7,985 nt of DNA, taken from Alphaproteobacteria bacterium. Lineage in GTDB: Bacteria > Pseudomonadota > Alphaproteobacteria > Rhizobiales > Xanthobacteraceae. The stretch lies in assembly GCA_005883115.1 (NCBI GenBank), contig VAZQ01000297.1, forward strand, positions 1-7,985, written 5' to 3'. This document shows, in pieces, positions 1 through 6,207 of the stretch. The position numbers were made by a program, and so were the translations under genes. Below the pieces are notes generated by a model. That model worked only from the letters and a program-made list of their open reading frames with translations. It had not been told where the DNA came from and did no database searches. Each line of letters opens with the position of its first letter. Position 1 is the stretch's first letter.

Positions 1-232
1 CGATCACGTTGCGCGCCATGATGGACGAAGAGGCTTGGCCGAGCGCGCAAGCCTTCACTTGATGCGAGAAGTCGGTGACGGTGTCGCCGTCCATTTTCAG
101 ATCGATGGTAACCGTCGAGCCGCAGAGCTTGGAGAGGGCAGTTGCGGTCGCATCGGGGTTATCGAGGCGGCCCAGCCGGGGAATGTTGCCGGCCAATTCG
201 AGAATTCGGCTGTTATAGACCTCGTTCAACAT
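1..232 (-). CDS. NifU/IscU-like iron-sulfur cluster assembly scaffold protein (N-terminal part, runs off the left edge)
   Basis: The protein should hold a nascent Fe-S cluster on conserved cysteines and pass it to apo-proteins in the cytoplasm. Reading leftward from the ATG at 232-230, 77 residues stay open to the window edge and begin MLNEVYNSRILELAGNIPRL. This matches the start of the short alphaproteobacterial IscU/NifU-N scaffolds that I recall next to folE. Two of the three expected ligand cysteines are visible: C37 (KLCGST) and C62 (KACALGQASSS). The third would lie beyond the edge. The residue two after C37 is Ser, where E. coli IscU has Asp39; the rhizobial proteins I recall also lack the Asp. 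The gene is divergent from folE. Identification is strong from sequence pattern. Completeness cannot be judged. Confidence 0.88.
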   Translation of the reverse strand, partial: MLNEVYNSRILELAGNIPRLGRLDNPDATATALSKLCGSTVTIDLKMDGDTVTDFSHQVKACALGQASSSIMARNVI

Positions 233-486
233 GGGCGTCGACAAACGGTTGATACGGCAGCACCGCAATTGCGCGCCTGCTGCGAAGGAATATATAGGGT
301 GCCGCCCGTCGGCGCGAGAAGAGTACTTGCGAACGCCGACAGATGGGTATGCATGGTAGAGCCATGTAAAATGGGAATGCGGCATCCGGTTGGCGCGCAT
401 GGGCCGAATCCCTCCCTGCGCGATATGACTAAGGCGGCTGCCCCCGGTGCCACCGGGCCTGAGGCCGGTCGAACGGAGAGACCGCG
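233..486. promoter_or_regulatory. Divergent intergenic region between the Fe-S scaffold gene and folE
   Basis: This 254-base gap must hold the promoters of both divergent genes. Two inverted repeats are visible. One is a 7-bp arm pair, GTCGGCG at 308-314 and CGCCGAC at 334-340, with a 19-base spacer. The other is a compact one, CATGG at 352-356 and CCATG at 362-366. TAAAAT at 367-372 could be a -10 for folE, and TATATT, read on the minus strand around 288-293, could be one for the scaffold gene. I see no convincing -35 partner for either. The folE ribosome site is GGAGAG at 475-480. The promoter assignments are guesses; the repeats are directly visible. Confidence 0.35.
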
Positions 487-1154
487 ATGGATGCCGTGAT
501 CAAGCCTTGGCCCAAATCCTCCGCGGCCGACGATTTAACCTTGTCCGATCACGTGCGTGCGGCCCCAGCTCCCGTGGTGCCCAAGCCATCGCGCGAGCAA
601 GCGCTCGCGGCGGTGCGCACGCTGATTGCCTACGCCGGAGATAATCCCGACCGCGAGGGGTTGCGCGACACGCCCAAGCGCGTGATCGACGCCTACGAGG
701 AACTTTACAGCGGCTATCGCGAATGCCCGGTTGATGTGCTGGAACGCACTTTCAGCGAGATCGGCAGATACGATGACTTCGTGCTTGTGCGCGACATCGC
801 CTTCAACTCGCATTGCGAGCACCACATGATGCCGTTCACTGGCAAGGCGCACATCGCCTACAAGCCGATCGACCGGGTGGTCGGCCTTTCCAAGCTGGCG
901 CGGTTGGTCGATGTCTATGCGCGGCGGCTGCAGACGCAGGAGCACATGACTTCGCAGATCGCGACCGCCATCGAGGAGATCCTGAAGCCGCGCGGCATCG
1001 CGGTGATGATCGAGGCCGAGCACATGTGCATGTCCCTGCGGGGGTGGAAAAGCCGGGCTCCTCCACGATTACCACCCAGTTTACCGGCAGCTTCCGCGAC
1101 AGCCCCGACGATCAGGTCCGTTTTATTACGATGGTGCGCGGCGCTGATCGGTGA
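487..1154 (+). CDS. folE: GTP cyclohydrolase I, with an apparent 1-base frameshift at 1040-1044
   Basis: FolE converts GTP to 7,8-dihydroneopterin triphosphate, the first step toward tetrahydrofolate, in the cytoplasm as a zinc-dependent homodecamer. ATG 487 follows GGAGAG at 475-480. The family core is clear: GLRDTPKRV (58-66), NSHCEHHMMPF (107-117) with C110, H112 and H113, and EHMCMSLRG (178-186) with H179, C181 and R185. These are the zinc and catalytic positions of the E. coli enzyme, even in numbering. After R185-G186 the frame runs into unrelated residues (WKSRAPPR) to a stop at 1176. The expected tail (VEKPGSSTITTQF, then DDQVRFITMVRG) continues in the frame shifted by -1, to TGA 1152-1154. 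One extra G in the five-G run at 1040-1044 restores a 222-residue protein, the normal family length. This may be an assembly error, a real mutation or, less likely, ribosomal slippage on GGG. Confidence 0.9.
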
Positions 1155-1317
1155 GCGGCGCGGGCGCGGCGTCTAGGACGATTTGCATAGGGTTACGCCG
1201 GCCGCGCTGGCGGGCGCGCGTCGAAAGCTCGATATGATCCTGCGCTCGCGTCTTGCGAAGGTGAGCGATCGCCGGCGCTGCGGGCGGCAACGATTGGCAT
1301 TTCAGGCGAGGGTTGCC

Positions 1318-1779
1318 TTGTCCGACCAACGTTCACCTTTTGCCGAGCCCGGCTCGATCGATGCCATCGAGGAAGGCCGCGCCTTCGCTCCGAAATTCGA
1401 TGCCGATGGGCTCGTCGTTTGCGTCGCCACCGATACGCACTCGGGCGACGTGCTGATGGTCGCCCACATGAACGCAGAGGCGCTGCAGCGGACTATCGCG
1501 ACCGGCGAAGCCTGGTATTTTAGCCGCTCGCGTGGAGCGCTGTGGCGTAAAGGGGAAGCCTCTGGCCATCGGCAGCGCGTCCTCGAAATGCGGGTCGACT
1601 GCGACCAGGACGCGGTGTGGATCCGGGTCGAGCAGGAGGGCGCCGGCGCCTGTCACACCGGGCGGCGCTCGTGCTTCTATCGTGCGGTGCCGCTGGGCAG
1701 GTCCGGTGCGGTGAGCCTCGAATTTCGCGACGCCGAGCGCACCTTTGATCCGCACGTGGTGTACGGAAAGACGAAATAG
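1318..1779 (+). CDS. hisI: Phosphoribosyl-AMP cyclohydrolase (histidine biosynthesis)
   Basis: HisI opens the adenine ring of 1-(5-phosphoribosyl)-AMP, the third step of histidine biosynthesis, using Zn and Mg in a cytoplasmic homodimer. Numbering from TTG 1318, the sequence shows FDADGLV (27-33), DVLMVAHMNAEAL (44-56), the substrate region EAWYFSRSRGALWRKGE (64-80), the Mg-binding DCDQD (94-98), and the zinc cysteines C95, C112 (GACHTG) and C119 (RSCFYR). At 153 residues it is a stand-alone HisI without a fused HisE. The frame is open upstream to TTG 1183, with GTG 1261 and ATG 1234 also possible. That extension is arginine-rich and unlike the family, so I chose TTG 1318, which has GAGG at 1308-1311 six bases ahead. 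The start is uncertain; the function is nearly certain. It lies 163 bases after folE on the same strand and may share its transcript. Confidence 0.92.
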   Translation: MSDQRSPFAEPGSIDAIEEGRAFAPKFDADGLVVCVATDTHSGDVLMVAHMNAEALQRTIATGEAWYFSRSRGALWRKGEASGHRQRVLEMRVDCDQDAVWIRVEQEGAGACHTGRRSCFYRAVPLGRSGAVSLEFRDAERTFDPHVVYGKTK

Positions 1780-1782
1780 CCC

Positions 1783-1824
1783 GCGCGGCGCAAAGCACGT
1801 CCGCGCTGTGGGGGCGCGCCGCGC
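1783..1824. terminator. Candidate bidirectional terminator between convergent hisI and the CoA-ester lyase gene
   Basis: GCGCGGCGC at 1783-1791 is the exact reverse complement of GCGCCGCGC at 1816-1824, giving a 9-bp all-GC stem with a 24-base loop. It lies within the 51 bases that separate the hisI stop (1777-1779) from the stop of the gene on the other strand (1831-1833), where a shared terminator would be expected. There is no T-rich tract on either side, so it does not look like a classical intrinsic terminator. The function is inferred from position. Confidence 0.4.
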
Positions 1825-1830
1825 AGGACC

Positions 1831-2712
1831 TCAGCCAACCCCCACGGCCGTTGCTCGCGCGAGCAATTGACGCGCGCGCTCCAGGTGCGGTCGGTCGTAC
1901 ATCACTCCGTCGATGCCGACCGTGCCCCTCTCCGGATTGGCTTCGAACGCTGCGATTACCGCGCGCGCCTCGGCAATCGCCGCCGCCGATGGCGTGAACA
2001 CCTCGTTGATGATCGGCACCTGCGCGGGATGGATTGCCATTTTGCCAGTGAACCCATCGCGGCGCGCCTCCTCGCTTTCCTGGCGCAGTGCTGCGGCATT
2101 GCGGAAATCGACGGCGACGGTATCGATCGCCTGCACCCGCGCCGCCGCCGCGCCGGCAAGGCAGAGCGCGCGGGCTAGCCGGTAGGGATCGAGAAAACGG
2201 CCCTCGCCGTCGCGGTTCGCCTCAGCCCCGAGCTCGGCGGACAGATCTTCGGCACCCCACGTTAGTCCTTCCAGCCGCGCGCTCGCCCCGCCATAGGTGC
2301 CGGCGAGGAACAACGCCGTCGCAGTCTCAGTCGCGATTGCGACGATCCTGATCGACCCGTCGGGCAGGCCCGCGATCGCCTCACGCGCCAAGAGCTTCGC
2401 GTCCGTGCGAACGACGTCGGCGCCGCCCTCCGCCTTGGGCAGCATGATTGCGTCAGGACGCGCCGGCACGACCGCGTCGAGGTCGGCGTCGGCAAGTCCC
2501 GTTGCAAATCCGTTGATCCGAACCAACAGGCGGGGGCGGTGCGCCGCTTTTCCTGCCTCGCTGATGAAAGCGGCGGCGCTCGTTCGGGCGTTTGCTTTGC
2601 CCTGGGCGGGAATGGAATCTTCGAGATCGACGATCAGCGCGTCGGCGCCGCACGCCATCGCTTTATCGAGCTTTTTTGCATCGTTTGCCGGGACAAAAAG
2701 CAACGAGCGCAT
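1831..2712 (-). CDS. HpcH/HpaI aldolase / citrate lyase beta-subunit (CitE-like) family CoA-ester lyase
   Basis: CitE-like enzymes cleave (or, in reverse, form) a C-C bond next to a CoA thioester; known members act on malyl-CoA, methylmalyl-CoA or citramalyl-CoA. The 293-residue product starts MRSLLFVPANDAKKLDKA and carries the family landmarks: ADALIVDLEDS (23-33), the substrate arginine region LLVRING (62-68), LPK (91-93), Mg-ligand candidates E129 (ATETA) and D156 (WGAEDLSAELG), and GFTGKMAIHPAQ (220-231). It has no signal peptide and should be cytoplasmic. The ATG at 2712-2710 overlaps the stop of the upstream MaoC gene (TGATG), which implies translational coupling. An in-frame ATG at 2751 lies inside the MaoC gene and adds 13 residues that the family lacks. 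The MaoC partner suggests hydration followed by cleavage, as in itaconate or mesaconate degradation. The exact substrate cannot be read from sequence. Confidence 0.88.
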   Translation of the reverse strand: MRSLLFVPANDAKKLDKAMACGADALIVDLEDSIPAQGKANARTSAAAFISEAGKAAHRPRLLVRINGFATGLADADLDAVVPARPDAIMLPKAEGGADVVRTDAKLLAREAIAGLPDGSIRIVAIATETATALFLAGTYGGASARLEGLTWGAEDLSAELGAEANRDGEGRFLDPYRLARALCLAGAAAARVQAIDTVAVDFRNAAALRQESEEARRDGFTGKMAIHPAQVPIINEVFTPSAAAIAEARAVIAAFEANPERGTVGIDGVMYDRPHLERARQLLARATAVGVG

Positions 2713-3200
2713 CAGCGCGGCCGCATGCGCATGAATACCTGACGGCGACATTCCGCCACGAGCTTGTTGTCCTGATTGTAGGCGCGGTGATGGAACTCGA
2801 TGATGCCGGCCCCCGGCCGTGACGTCGATTCCCGCTTGCTGATGACCTCGGTGGTGACATGCACGGTGTCACCCTCGAACAGGGGGTGAGGGAATTTCAC
2901 CTCGGTCATGCCGAGATTGGCGATGGTCGTGCCGACGGTGAGGTCGTTGACCATGATGCCGATCATCAGGCCCAGCGTGAACAGTGAATTCATCAGCGGC
3001 TGGCCCCACTCGGTCTCCTGCTCGCAGAAGTGGCGATCGATATGCAGCGGCTGCGGGTTCAAGGTCATATTGGAAAACAGCATGTTGTCCATCTGCGTGA
3101 CCGTGCGCGTGAGCGGATGCTCGTAAACGTGGCCGATCACGAAGTCATCGAAATAGATGCCGCCGCGCTTGTGGCGGTGCAGCTCCGTGTCTTGCGTCAT
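2712..3200 (-). CDS. MaoC-family (hot-dog fold) acyl-CoA hydratase/dehydratase
   Basis: MaoC proteins add or remove water across the double bond of an enoyl-CoA. The product has 162 residues, the size of a single hot-dog domain. ATG 3200-3198 has a strong ribosome site just upstream (GGGAGGAA, minus strand, about 3204-3211). The frame is open further upstream, but that part is arginine- and cysteine-rich and overlaps the HlyU-family gene, so it is excluded. Seen: a hydratase-like segment MTLNPQPLHID (45-55), then GQPLMNSLFTLGL (66-78), TTIANLGMTEVKFPHPLFEGD (91-111), and KRESTSRPGAGIIEFHHRAYNQ (122-143). The usual GDxNPxH motif of R-specific hydratases is altered: Asn48 and His53 are there, but the catalytic Asp position reads Thr46. 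It is the first gene of a pair with the CoA-ester lyase, overlapping by one base. The substrate is inferred to be a C4 or C5 branched or dicarboxylic acyl-CoA. Confidence 0.85.
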   Translation of the reverse strand: MTQDTELHRHKRGGIYFDDFVIGHVYEHPLTRTVTQMDNMLFSNMTLNPQPLHIDRHFCEQETEWGQPLMNSLFTLGLMIGIMVNDLTVGTTIANLGMTEVKFPHPLFEGDTVHVTTEVISKRESTSRPGAGIIEFHHRAYNQDNKLVAECRRQVFMRMRPR

Positions 3201-3259
3201 GCCTTCCTCCCGTTCAGGCCCATAGACCTTTTCCGCTCGGCATGATGACCGCGGCGCCG

Positions 3260-3550
3260 TCAGCCGACGTCGGCTTTCGCGATGATTTGTTTGGCTTTCG
3301 AGATCGCAAACGCAATGGCATCTTCGCGGCCCTGCTGCGTATCCGCCCGGATGAAGCGGTGTTCCTTCACACCTTCTGGGGTATCCTTCTCGATGATCCC
3401 CGCAGTCTGATAAACGCCGTTGGTCCGATAGGGGGCCGCACGGATGCGGTACCCCTTGTATTCCACGGCCGGTGCCGGCGGTTCCTCGGTCGCGCCGACA
3501 CCCCACCCGCCGGCGAGCCGGCTCCATGCCGCTTTGAGCTTCGAAAACAT
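3260..3550 (-). CDS. HlyU-family small protein
   Basis: This 96-residue protein contains the conserved core VEYKGYRI (29-36), then YQTAGIIEKD (47-56) and EHRFIRADT (63-71), and ends in a helical, lysine-containing stretch (FAISKAKQIIAK). That is the pattern of the small proteins annotated as HlyU family in rhizobia. The family name comes from a Vibrio hemolysin regulator, but these short versions are mostly uncharacterised and I see no helix-turn-helix here, so a regulatory role should not be assumed. ATG 3550-3548 has AGGAT close upstream on its strand. The frame is open to an earlier start at 3592, but the family begins near M-F-S-K-L. Its stop is 59 bases before the MaoC start, so the two could be co-transcribed. 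Confidence 0.75.
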   Translation of the reverse strand: MFSKLKAAWSRLAGGWGVGATEEPPAPAVEYKGYRIRAAPYRTNGVYQTAGIIEKDTPEGVKEHRFIRADTQQGREDAIAFAISKAKQIIAKADVG

Positions 3551-3717
3551 GGATCCTATTGCCACGCTGCCGTCCATGCGCGGGATCACCAATCGATTAT
3601 CGCGCGCCTACGGCGGCATGTCGACCGCTCCCGCGCTCGGCCTGCTCGGCGAAGGCGAACTGTAGCTTAGGAGTATTGAGGTGACCGCTGCCGCAAGCCA
3701 GCGGATGCAGTCTCTCC

Positions 3718-4500
3718 TCAGTAACCGAACTGCTCGCGCAGTATCCGCTCATCCAGGCTGTGACCCGGATCGAACAGCATCTGCATGGAGATGCTGTGGT
3801 CCATCTGAATGTCGACCGAGCAGACCGAGCGAACTTCGTCATGGTCGGCGACGGCGGCGACCGGACGCTTCTCCGGCTCGAGCACCTCGACGCGCACGCG
3901 TGCGCTGTCGGGCAAGAGCGCGCCGCGCCAGCGTCGCGGCCGGAACGGGCTGATCGGGGTGAGCGCCATCAGCGCCGCGCTGATCGGAATGATCGGACCC
4001 TGAGCGGAGAGATTGTACGCGGTCGAGCCGGCCGGCGTGGCCACCAGCACGCCGTCGGCCACGAGCTCGCTGAGCCGCTCCTCGCCATCGACCAAGATGC
4101 GCAGCCGCGCCGCCTGGTAGGTCTGGCGATAGAGGAACACGTCGTTGAATGCATGAAACTGCACTGTTTCGCCCTCGTTGTCGTGGGCGCGCATCAGTAG
4201 TGGATGGATCACGGTGACGCGGGCCTTGGCGAGACGCTGCGGCAGGTGATCCGGATGATACTCGTTCATGAGAAATCCAACAGTGCCGCGGTGCATGCCG
4301 TAGATCGGCTTGCCCGTCGCCATGAACCGGTGCAGGGTCTGCAGCATGAGCCCGTCGCCGCCGAGTGCGACGATCACGTCGGCGGTGTCGGGCTGCGCGT
4401 TGCCGTAGCGCGCAGTGAGCCGTTCGAACGCCTCACGCGCCTCAGCAATCGGGCTGGCGACGAACGCTATTCGCTCGTAGCTCGGAGTCGCGGGGCTCAT
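3718..4500 (-). CDS. nadK: NAD kinase
   Basis: NAD kinase phosphorylates NAD+ to NADP+ with ATP or polyphosphate in the cytoplasm, and is the sole route to NADP in most bacteria. The 260-residue product has the diagnostic GGDG motif (47-50, in VALGGDGLMLQTLH), GMHRGTVGFLMNE (68-80), the NAD-binding NDVFLYR (119-125), and DGVLVATPAGSTAYNLSAQG (149-168). Length is typical for alphaproteobacteria. I chose ATG 4500-4498, which has GAGG upstream at a suitable distance. ATG 4515, five codons earlier, has no ribosome site. It is divergent from cutA, and 167 bases separate its stop from the HlyU-family start; in those bases (3551-3717) I see no gene, only the likely promoter of the genes downstream. 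Confidence 0.95.
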   Translation of the reverse strand: MSPATPSYERIAFVASPIAEAREAFERLTARYGNAQPDTADVIVALGGDGLMLQTLHRFMATGKPIYGMHRGTVGFLMNEYHPDHLPQRLAKARVTVIHPLLMRAHDNEGETVQFHAFNDVFLYRQTYQAARLRILVDGEERLSELVADGVLVATPAGSTAYNLSAQGPIIPISAALMALTPISPFRPRRWRGALLPDSARVRVEVLEPEKRPVAAVADHDEVRSVCSVDIQMDHSISMQMLFDPGHSLDERILREQFGY

Positions 4501-4584
4501 CGCAGGCCTCGTCATAGAGGTTATTGACGCCTCGGTGTTGAGGCACGCGGCGGGCGCGGCGCCCGCAGCCGCAAGGTGGCAAAC
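4501..4584. promoter_or_regulatory. Divergent nadK/cutA intergenic region with two hairpins
   Basis: The 84-base gap must contain both promoters or the leader of one gene. It holds two inverted repeats: GCCTC (4529-4533) with GAGGC (4540-4544) around a 6-base loop, and GCGGGCG (4550-4556) with CGCCCGC (4560-4566) around the loop CGG. The second ends six bases before the cutA ribosome site AAGGTGG (4573-4579), so in a cutA transcript it would be a stable GC hairpin just ahead of the start. I could not identify convincing -35/-10 boxes. Confidence 0.4.
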
Positions 4585-4917
4585 ATGGAGCGCGCGGTCT
4601 TCGTCTATACGACGTATCCATCCGTTGTCGAGGCGGAGCGGGCCGGCCGCGCGCTGGTCGAGCAGCGCCTGTGCGCCTGCGTCAACATCTTACCCGGAAT
4701 GATCTCACACTACTGGTGGGAAGGTGCCTTGGAACGCGGCGAGGAGGTGGTGATGATCATCAAGACCCGTAGTTCGCTCGCCGAACGCGTCAGCACCGTA
4801 GTCAAGGAGATGCACGCCTACACCACGCCTGCAATCCTCGTGATCCCGATCGAGAGCGTCGACCGCGGTTATCTCGACTGGCTCATGGCCGAGACCTCAC
4901 TCGCAACGAAAGTCTGA
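4585..4917 (+). CDS. cutA: CutA-family divalent cation tolerance protein
   Basis: CutA forms very stable trimers with a ferredoxin-like fold related to PII signalling proteins. It was linked to copper tolerance in E. coli, but its actual role is unsettled. The 110-residue product is full length and shows the family signature throughout: VYTTYPSVVEAERAGRALVE (7-26), LCACVNILPG (29-38), SHYWWEG (41-47), EVVMIIKTRSS (54-64), HAYTTPAILVIPI (77-89) and YLDWL (96-100). ATG 4585 follows AAGGTGG at 4573-4579. The GTG at 4576 overlaps that ribosome site and is rejected as the start. It is cytoplasmic, with no signal peptide. It is probably a single-gene unit, since a hairpin follows its stop. Confidence 0.95.
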   Translation: MERAVFVYTTYPSVVEAERAGRALVEQRLCACVNILPGMISHYWWEGALERGEEVVMIIKTRSSLAERVSTVVKEMHAYTTPAILVIPIESVDRGYLDWLMAETSLATKV

Positions 4918-5312
4918 ATTCATGGCACAGGCTGCTCATTGCGGCGGGTCCAGCGAGATGGCGCACCGTCTCATTCCGCCTTGATGTCGTGCTCACCTGC
5001 TACGGGGCGCCATGTCTGTATCTGCTCACTGAGGGAGCTGCGAAGCTCTTCGGCCCGCCGAGCGAGCGCGAAATCTGTTGCGTCTGCGTGAGCTGCGCGG
5101 CGACGCGCTCTTCACATGGCCTTGTTGTCCGCCCCACGCCGCGAGGTAAATGAAAATGTACATCGGCTGCGCGGCCCGCTAGGCTTACTCCCAGAAAATC
5201 AGTCTCGTGCGACATACCCAGGATTGTGCCGCCGTCATGCACCTCGACGAGGCGAGAGGCGGATCGCCACGGGCTTCGGAAGGTCCGGCGGGCGACGCCA
5301 AAGAGTGCTTAG
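4918..5312. other. 395-base stretch without a convincing gene
   Basis: No frame here resembles a family I know. On the minus strand a frame is open from about 5310 down to 5000, with GTG 5242 as a possible start (80 codons, beginning V-H-D-G-G-T-I-L-G). It has no ribosome site that I can see and no recognisable domain, so it may be chance or a gene remnant. The stretch has small hairpins at 4955-4972, 5035-5048 (GAGCT, loop GCGA, AGCTC) and about 5050-5059. An AT-richer patch at about 5147-5160 may hold the promoter of the cassette that starts at 5313; TTGTTG at 5122-5127 with TAAATG at 5147-5152 has a 19-base spacing, which is weak support. Confidence 0.4.
4955..4972 (+). terminator. Candidate terminator hairpin downstream of cutA
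   Basis: GAGATGG (4955-4961) pairs with CCGTCTC (4966-4972) as a 7-bp stem with one T-G wobble and the 4-base loop CGCA, 37 bases after the cutA stop. The bases that follow (ATTCCGCCTTG) are not a run of T, so intrinsic termination would be weak. The role is inferred from position after a single-gene unit. Confidence 0.35.
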
Positions 5313-6197
5313 ATGAAGCCTGCGCCCTACGGTCCCTTTGCCTATTCGCCCATAATCCGGCGCCCGCGCTTGACCTGGCCAGGTGACGCCCATGTCGCGC
5401 TTTGGGTCATCCCCAATATCGAGTTCTTTTCGCTGATGGAGAAAGTGCCGGCCGGCTCCGGCGGCCCCGGCACTCCGGTGCCGGATATCCCATCATGGTC
5501 GGCGCGCGATTACGGCAATCGGGTGGGAGTATTCCGGCTTATGCAAGTGCTCGATCGCCACGGCATTCGGGCCACCGTCGCGCTCAACAGCGATGTGTGC
5601 GGCCAGCATCCCGAGATCATCGAAGAAGGTCGCAAGCTCGGCTGGGAGTGGATGGGTCATTGCGAGAGCAATACGCGGCGGCTCAACGAAGCGCCGCCGG
5701 GTGAGGAGAAGGCGATCATTGGCCGGACGCTGGCGACCATCGCGCAAACCACCGGTGCGCGCCCGGCGGGCTGGCTAGGCTCCGGCCTGCAGGAGACCTG
5801 GGACACGCTCGAGCTTTTGGCGGCGGAGGGCTGCGAGTATGTCTGCGATTGGACCAACGACGATCAGCCGTATGTCATGAAACTCGTCGGCGGCGGCAGG
5901 CTGATCTCGCTCCCCTACAGCCACGAGATCAATGACAAACCGGTGTTCGAACGCTTCCACCGAACCGCCGATGAATTCCGCAACATGATTTGCCGGCAAT
6001 TCGATGTGCTCTACCGCGAGGGCGCGCAATCGGGTCGCGTCATGGCCATCGCGCTACACCCTTATCTCACCGGCGTACCGCATCGCATCGACGCCTTCGA
6101 CGCGGCGCTCGGCTACATCTGCAATCACGCGCGGGTATGGAAAGCGACGGGTGCCGAGATCGCGCGACATTATCGCGCGCAGATCGCCAAGCAGTAA
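5313..6197 (+). CDS. PuuE-like polysaccharide deacetylase superfamily hydrolase, cytoplasmic
   Basis: This 294-residue protein belongs to the NodB/CE4-like superfamily, but resembles the PuuE (cofactor-free allantoinase) branch more than true sugar deacetylases. The canonical TFDDG metal motif is absent; its place holds PNIEFF (34-39). Other landmarks are DYGNRVGVFRLMQVLDRHGI (66-85), ATVALNSDVCGQHPEI (87-102), WMGHCESNT (113-121) with H116 and N120, GWLGSGLQET (153-162), SLPYSHEINDKP (199-210), and HPYLTGVPHRI (249-259) with H249. There is no signal peptide, which argues for a soluble small-molecule amide, imide or ureide as substrate, not cell-wall polysaccharide. ATG 5313 has a weak AAGAG seven bases ahead. 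The gene ends ten bases before an ABC binding-protein gene, so the product probably acts on whatever that transporter brings in. Family placement is firm; reaction and substrate are unknown. Confidence 0.85.
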   Translation: MKPAPYGPFAYSPIIRRPRLTWPGDAHVALWVIPNIEFFSLMEKVPAGSGGPGTPVPDIPSWSARDYGNRVGVFRLMQVLDRHGIRATVALNSDVCGQHPEIIEEGRKLGWEWMGHCESNTRRLNEAPPGEEKAIIGRTLATIAQTTGARPAGWLGSGLQETWDTLELLAAEGCEYVCDWTNDDQPYVMKLVGGGRLISLPYSHEINDKPVFERFHRTADEFRNMICRQFDVLYREGAQSGRVMAIALHPYLTGVPHRIDAFDAALGYICNHARVWKATGAEIARHYRAQIAKQ

Positions 6198-6207
6198 CGG
6201 AGTACAA

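Noticed and set aside
35..499. Plus-strand frame of 154 codons at the left end
   Set aside because: Its first part is antisense to the Fe-S scaffold gene, whose minus-strand protein is clearly recognisable; the rest crosses the intergenic gap and no family resemblance is seen.
1036..1060. Programmed ribosomal frameshifting in folE
   Set aside because: Slippage on GGG would give the right product, but there is no standard slippery heptamer or obvious stimulatory structure, and folE is not known to be controlled this way.
813..1154. Separate gene overlapping the end of folE
   Set aside because: Its last part is the missing C-terminus of FolE, and the part before about 1044 is nonsense relative to FolE. 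It is explained by the frameshift.
1183..1317. N-terminal extension of HisI from TTG 1183
   Set aside because: The extra 45 residues are arginine-rich and unlike the family, and a ribosome site fits TTG 1318 better.
2713..2751. Earlier start (ATG 2751) for the CoA-ester lyase
   Set aside because: It would lie inside the MaoC gene and add residues ahead of the usual MRSLLFVPA start. The TGATG overlap gives a coherent start at 2712.
3201..3527. Upstream extension of the MaoC frame to 3527
   Set aside because: It runs over the HlyU-family gene on the same strand in a different frame, has a composition unlike MaoC proteins, and the strong ribosome site is at 3204-3211.
3760..4200. Plus-strand frame of 146 codons
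   Set aside because: Antisense shadow of nadK, whose motifs are unambiguous.
5000..5242. Minus-strand 80-codon frame as a real gene
   Set aside because: GTG start without a visible ribosome site and no recognised motif. Kept only as an observation on the gap.
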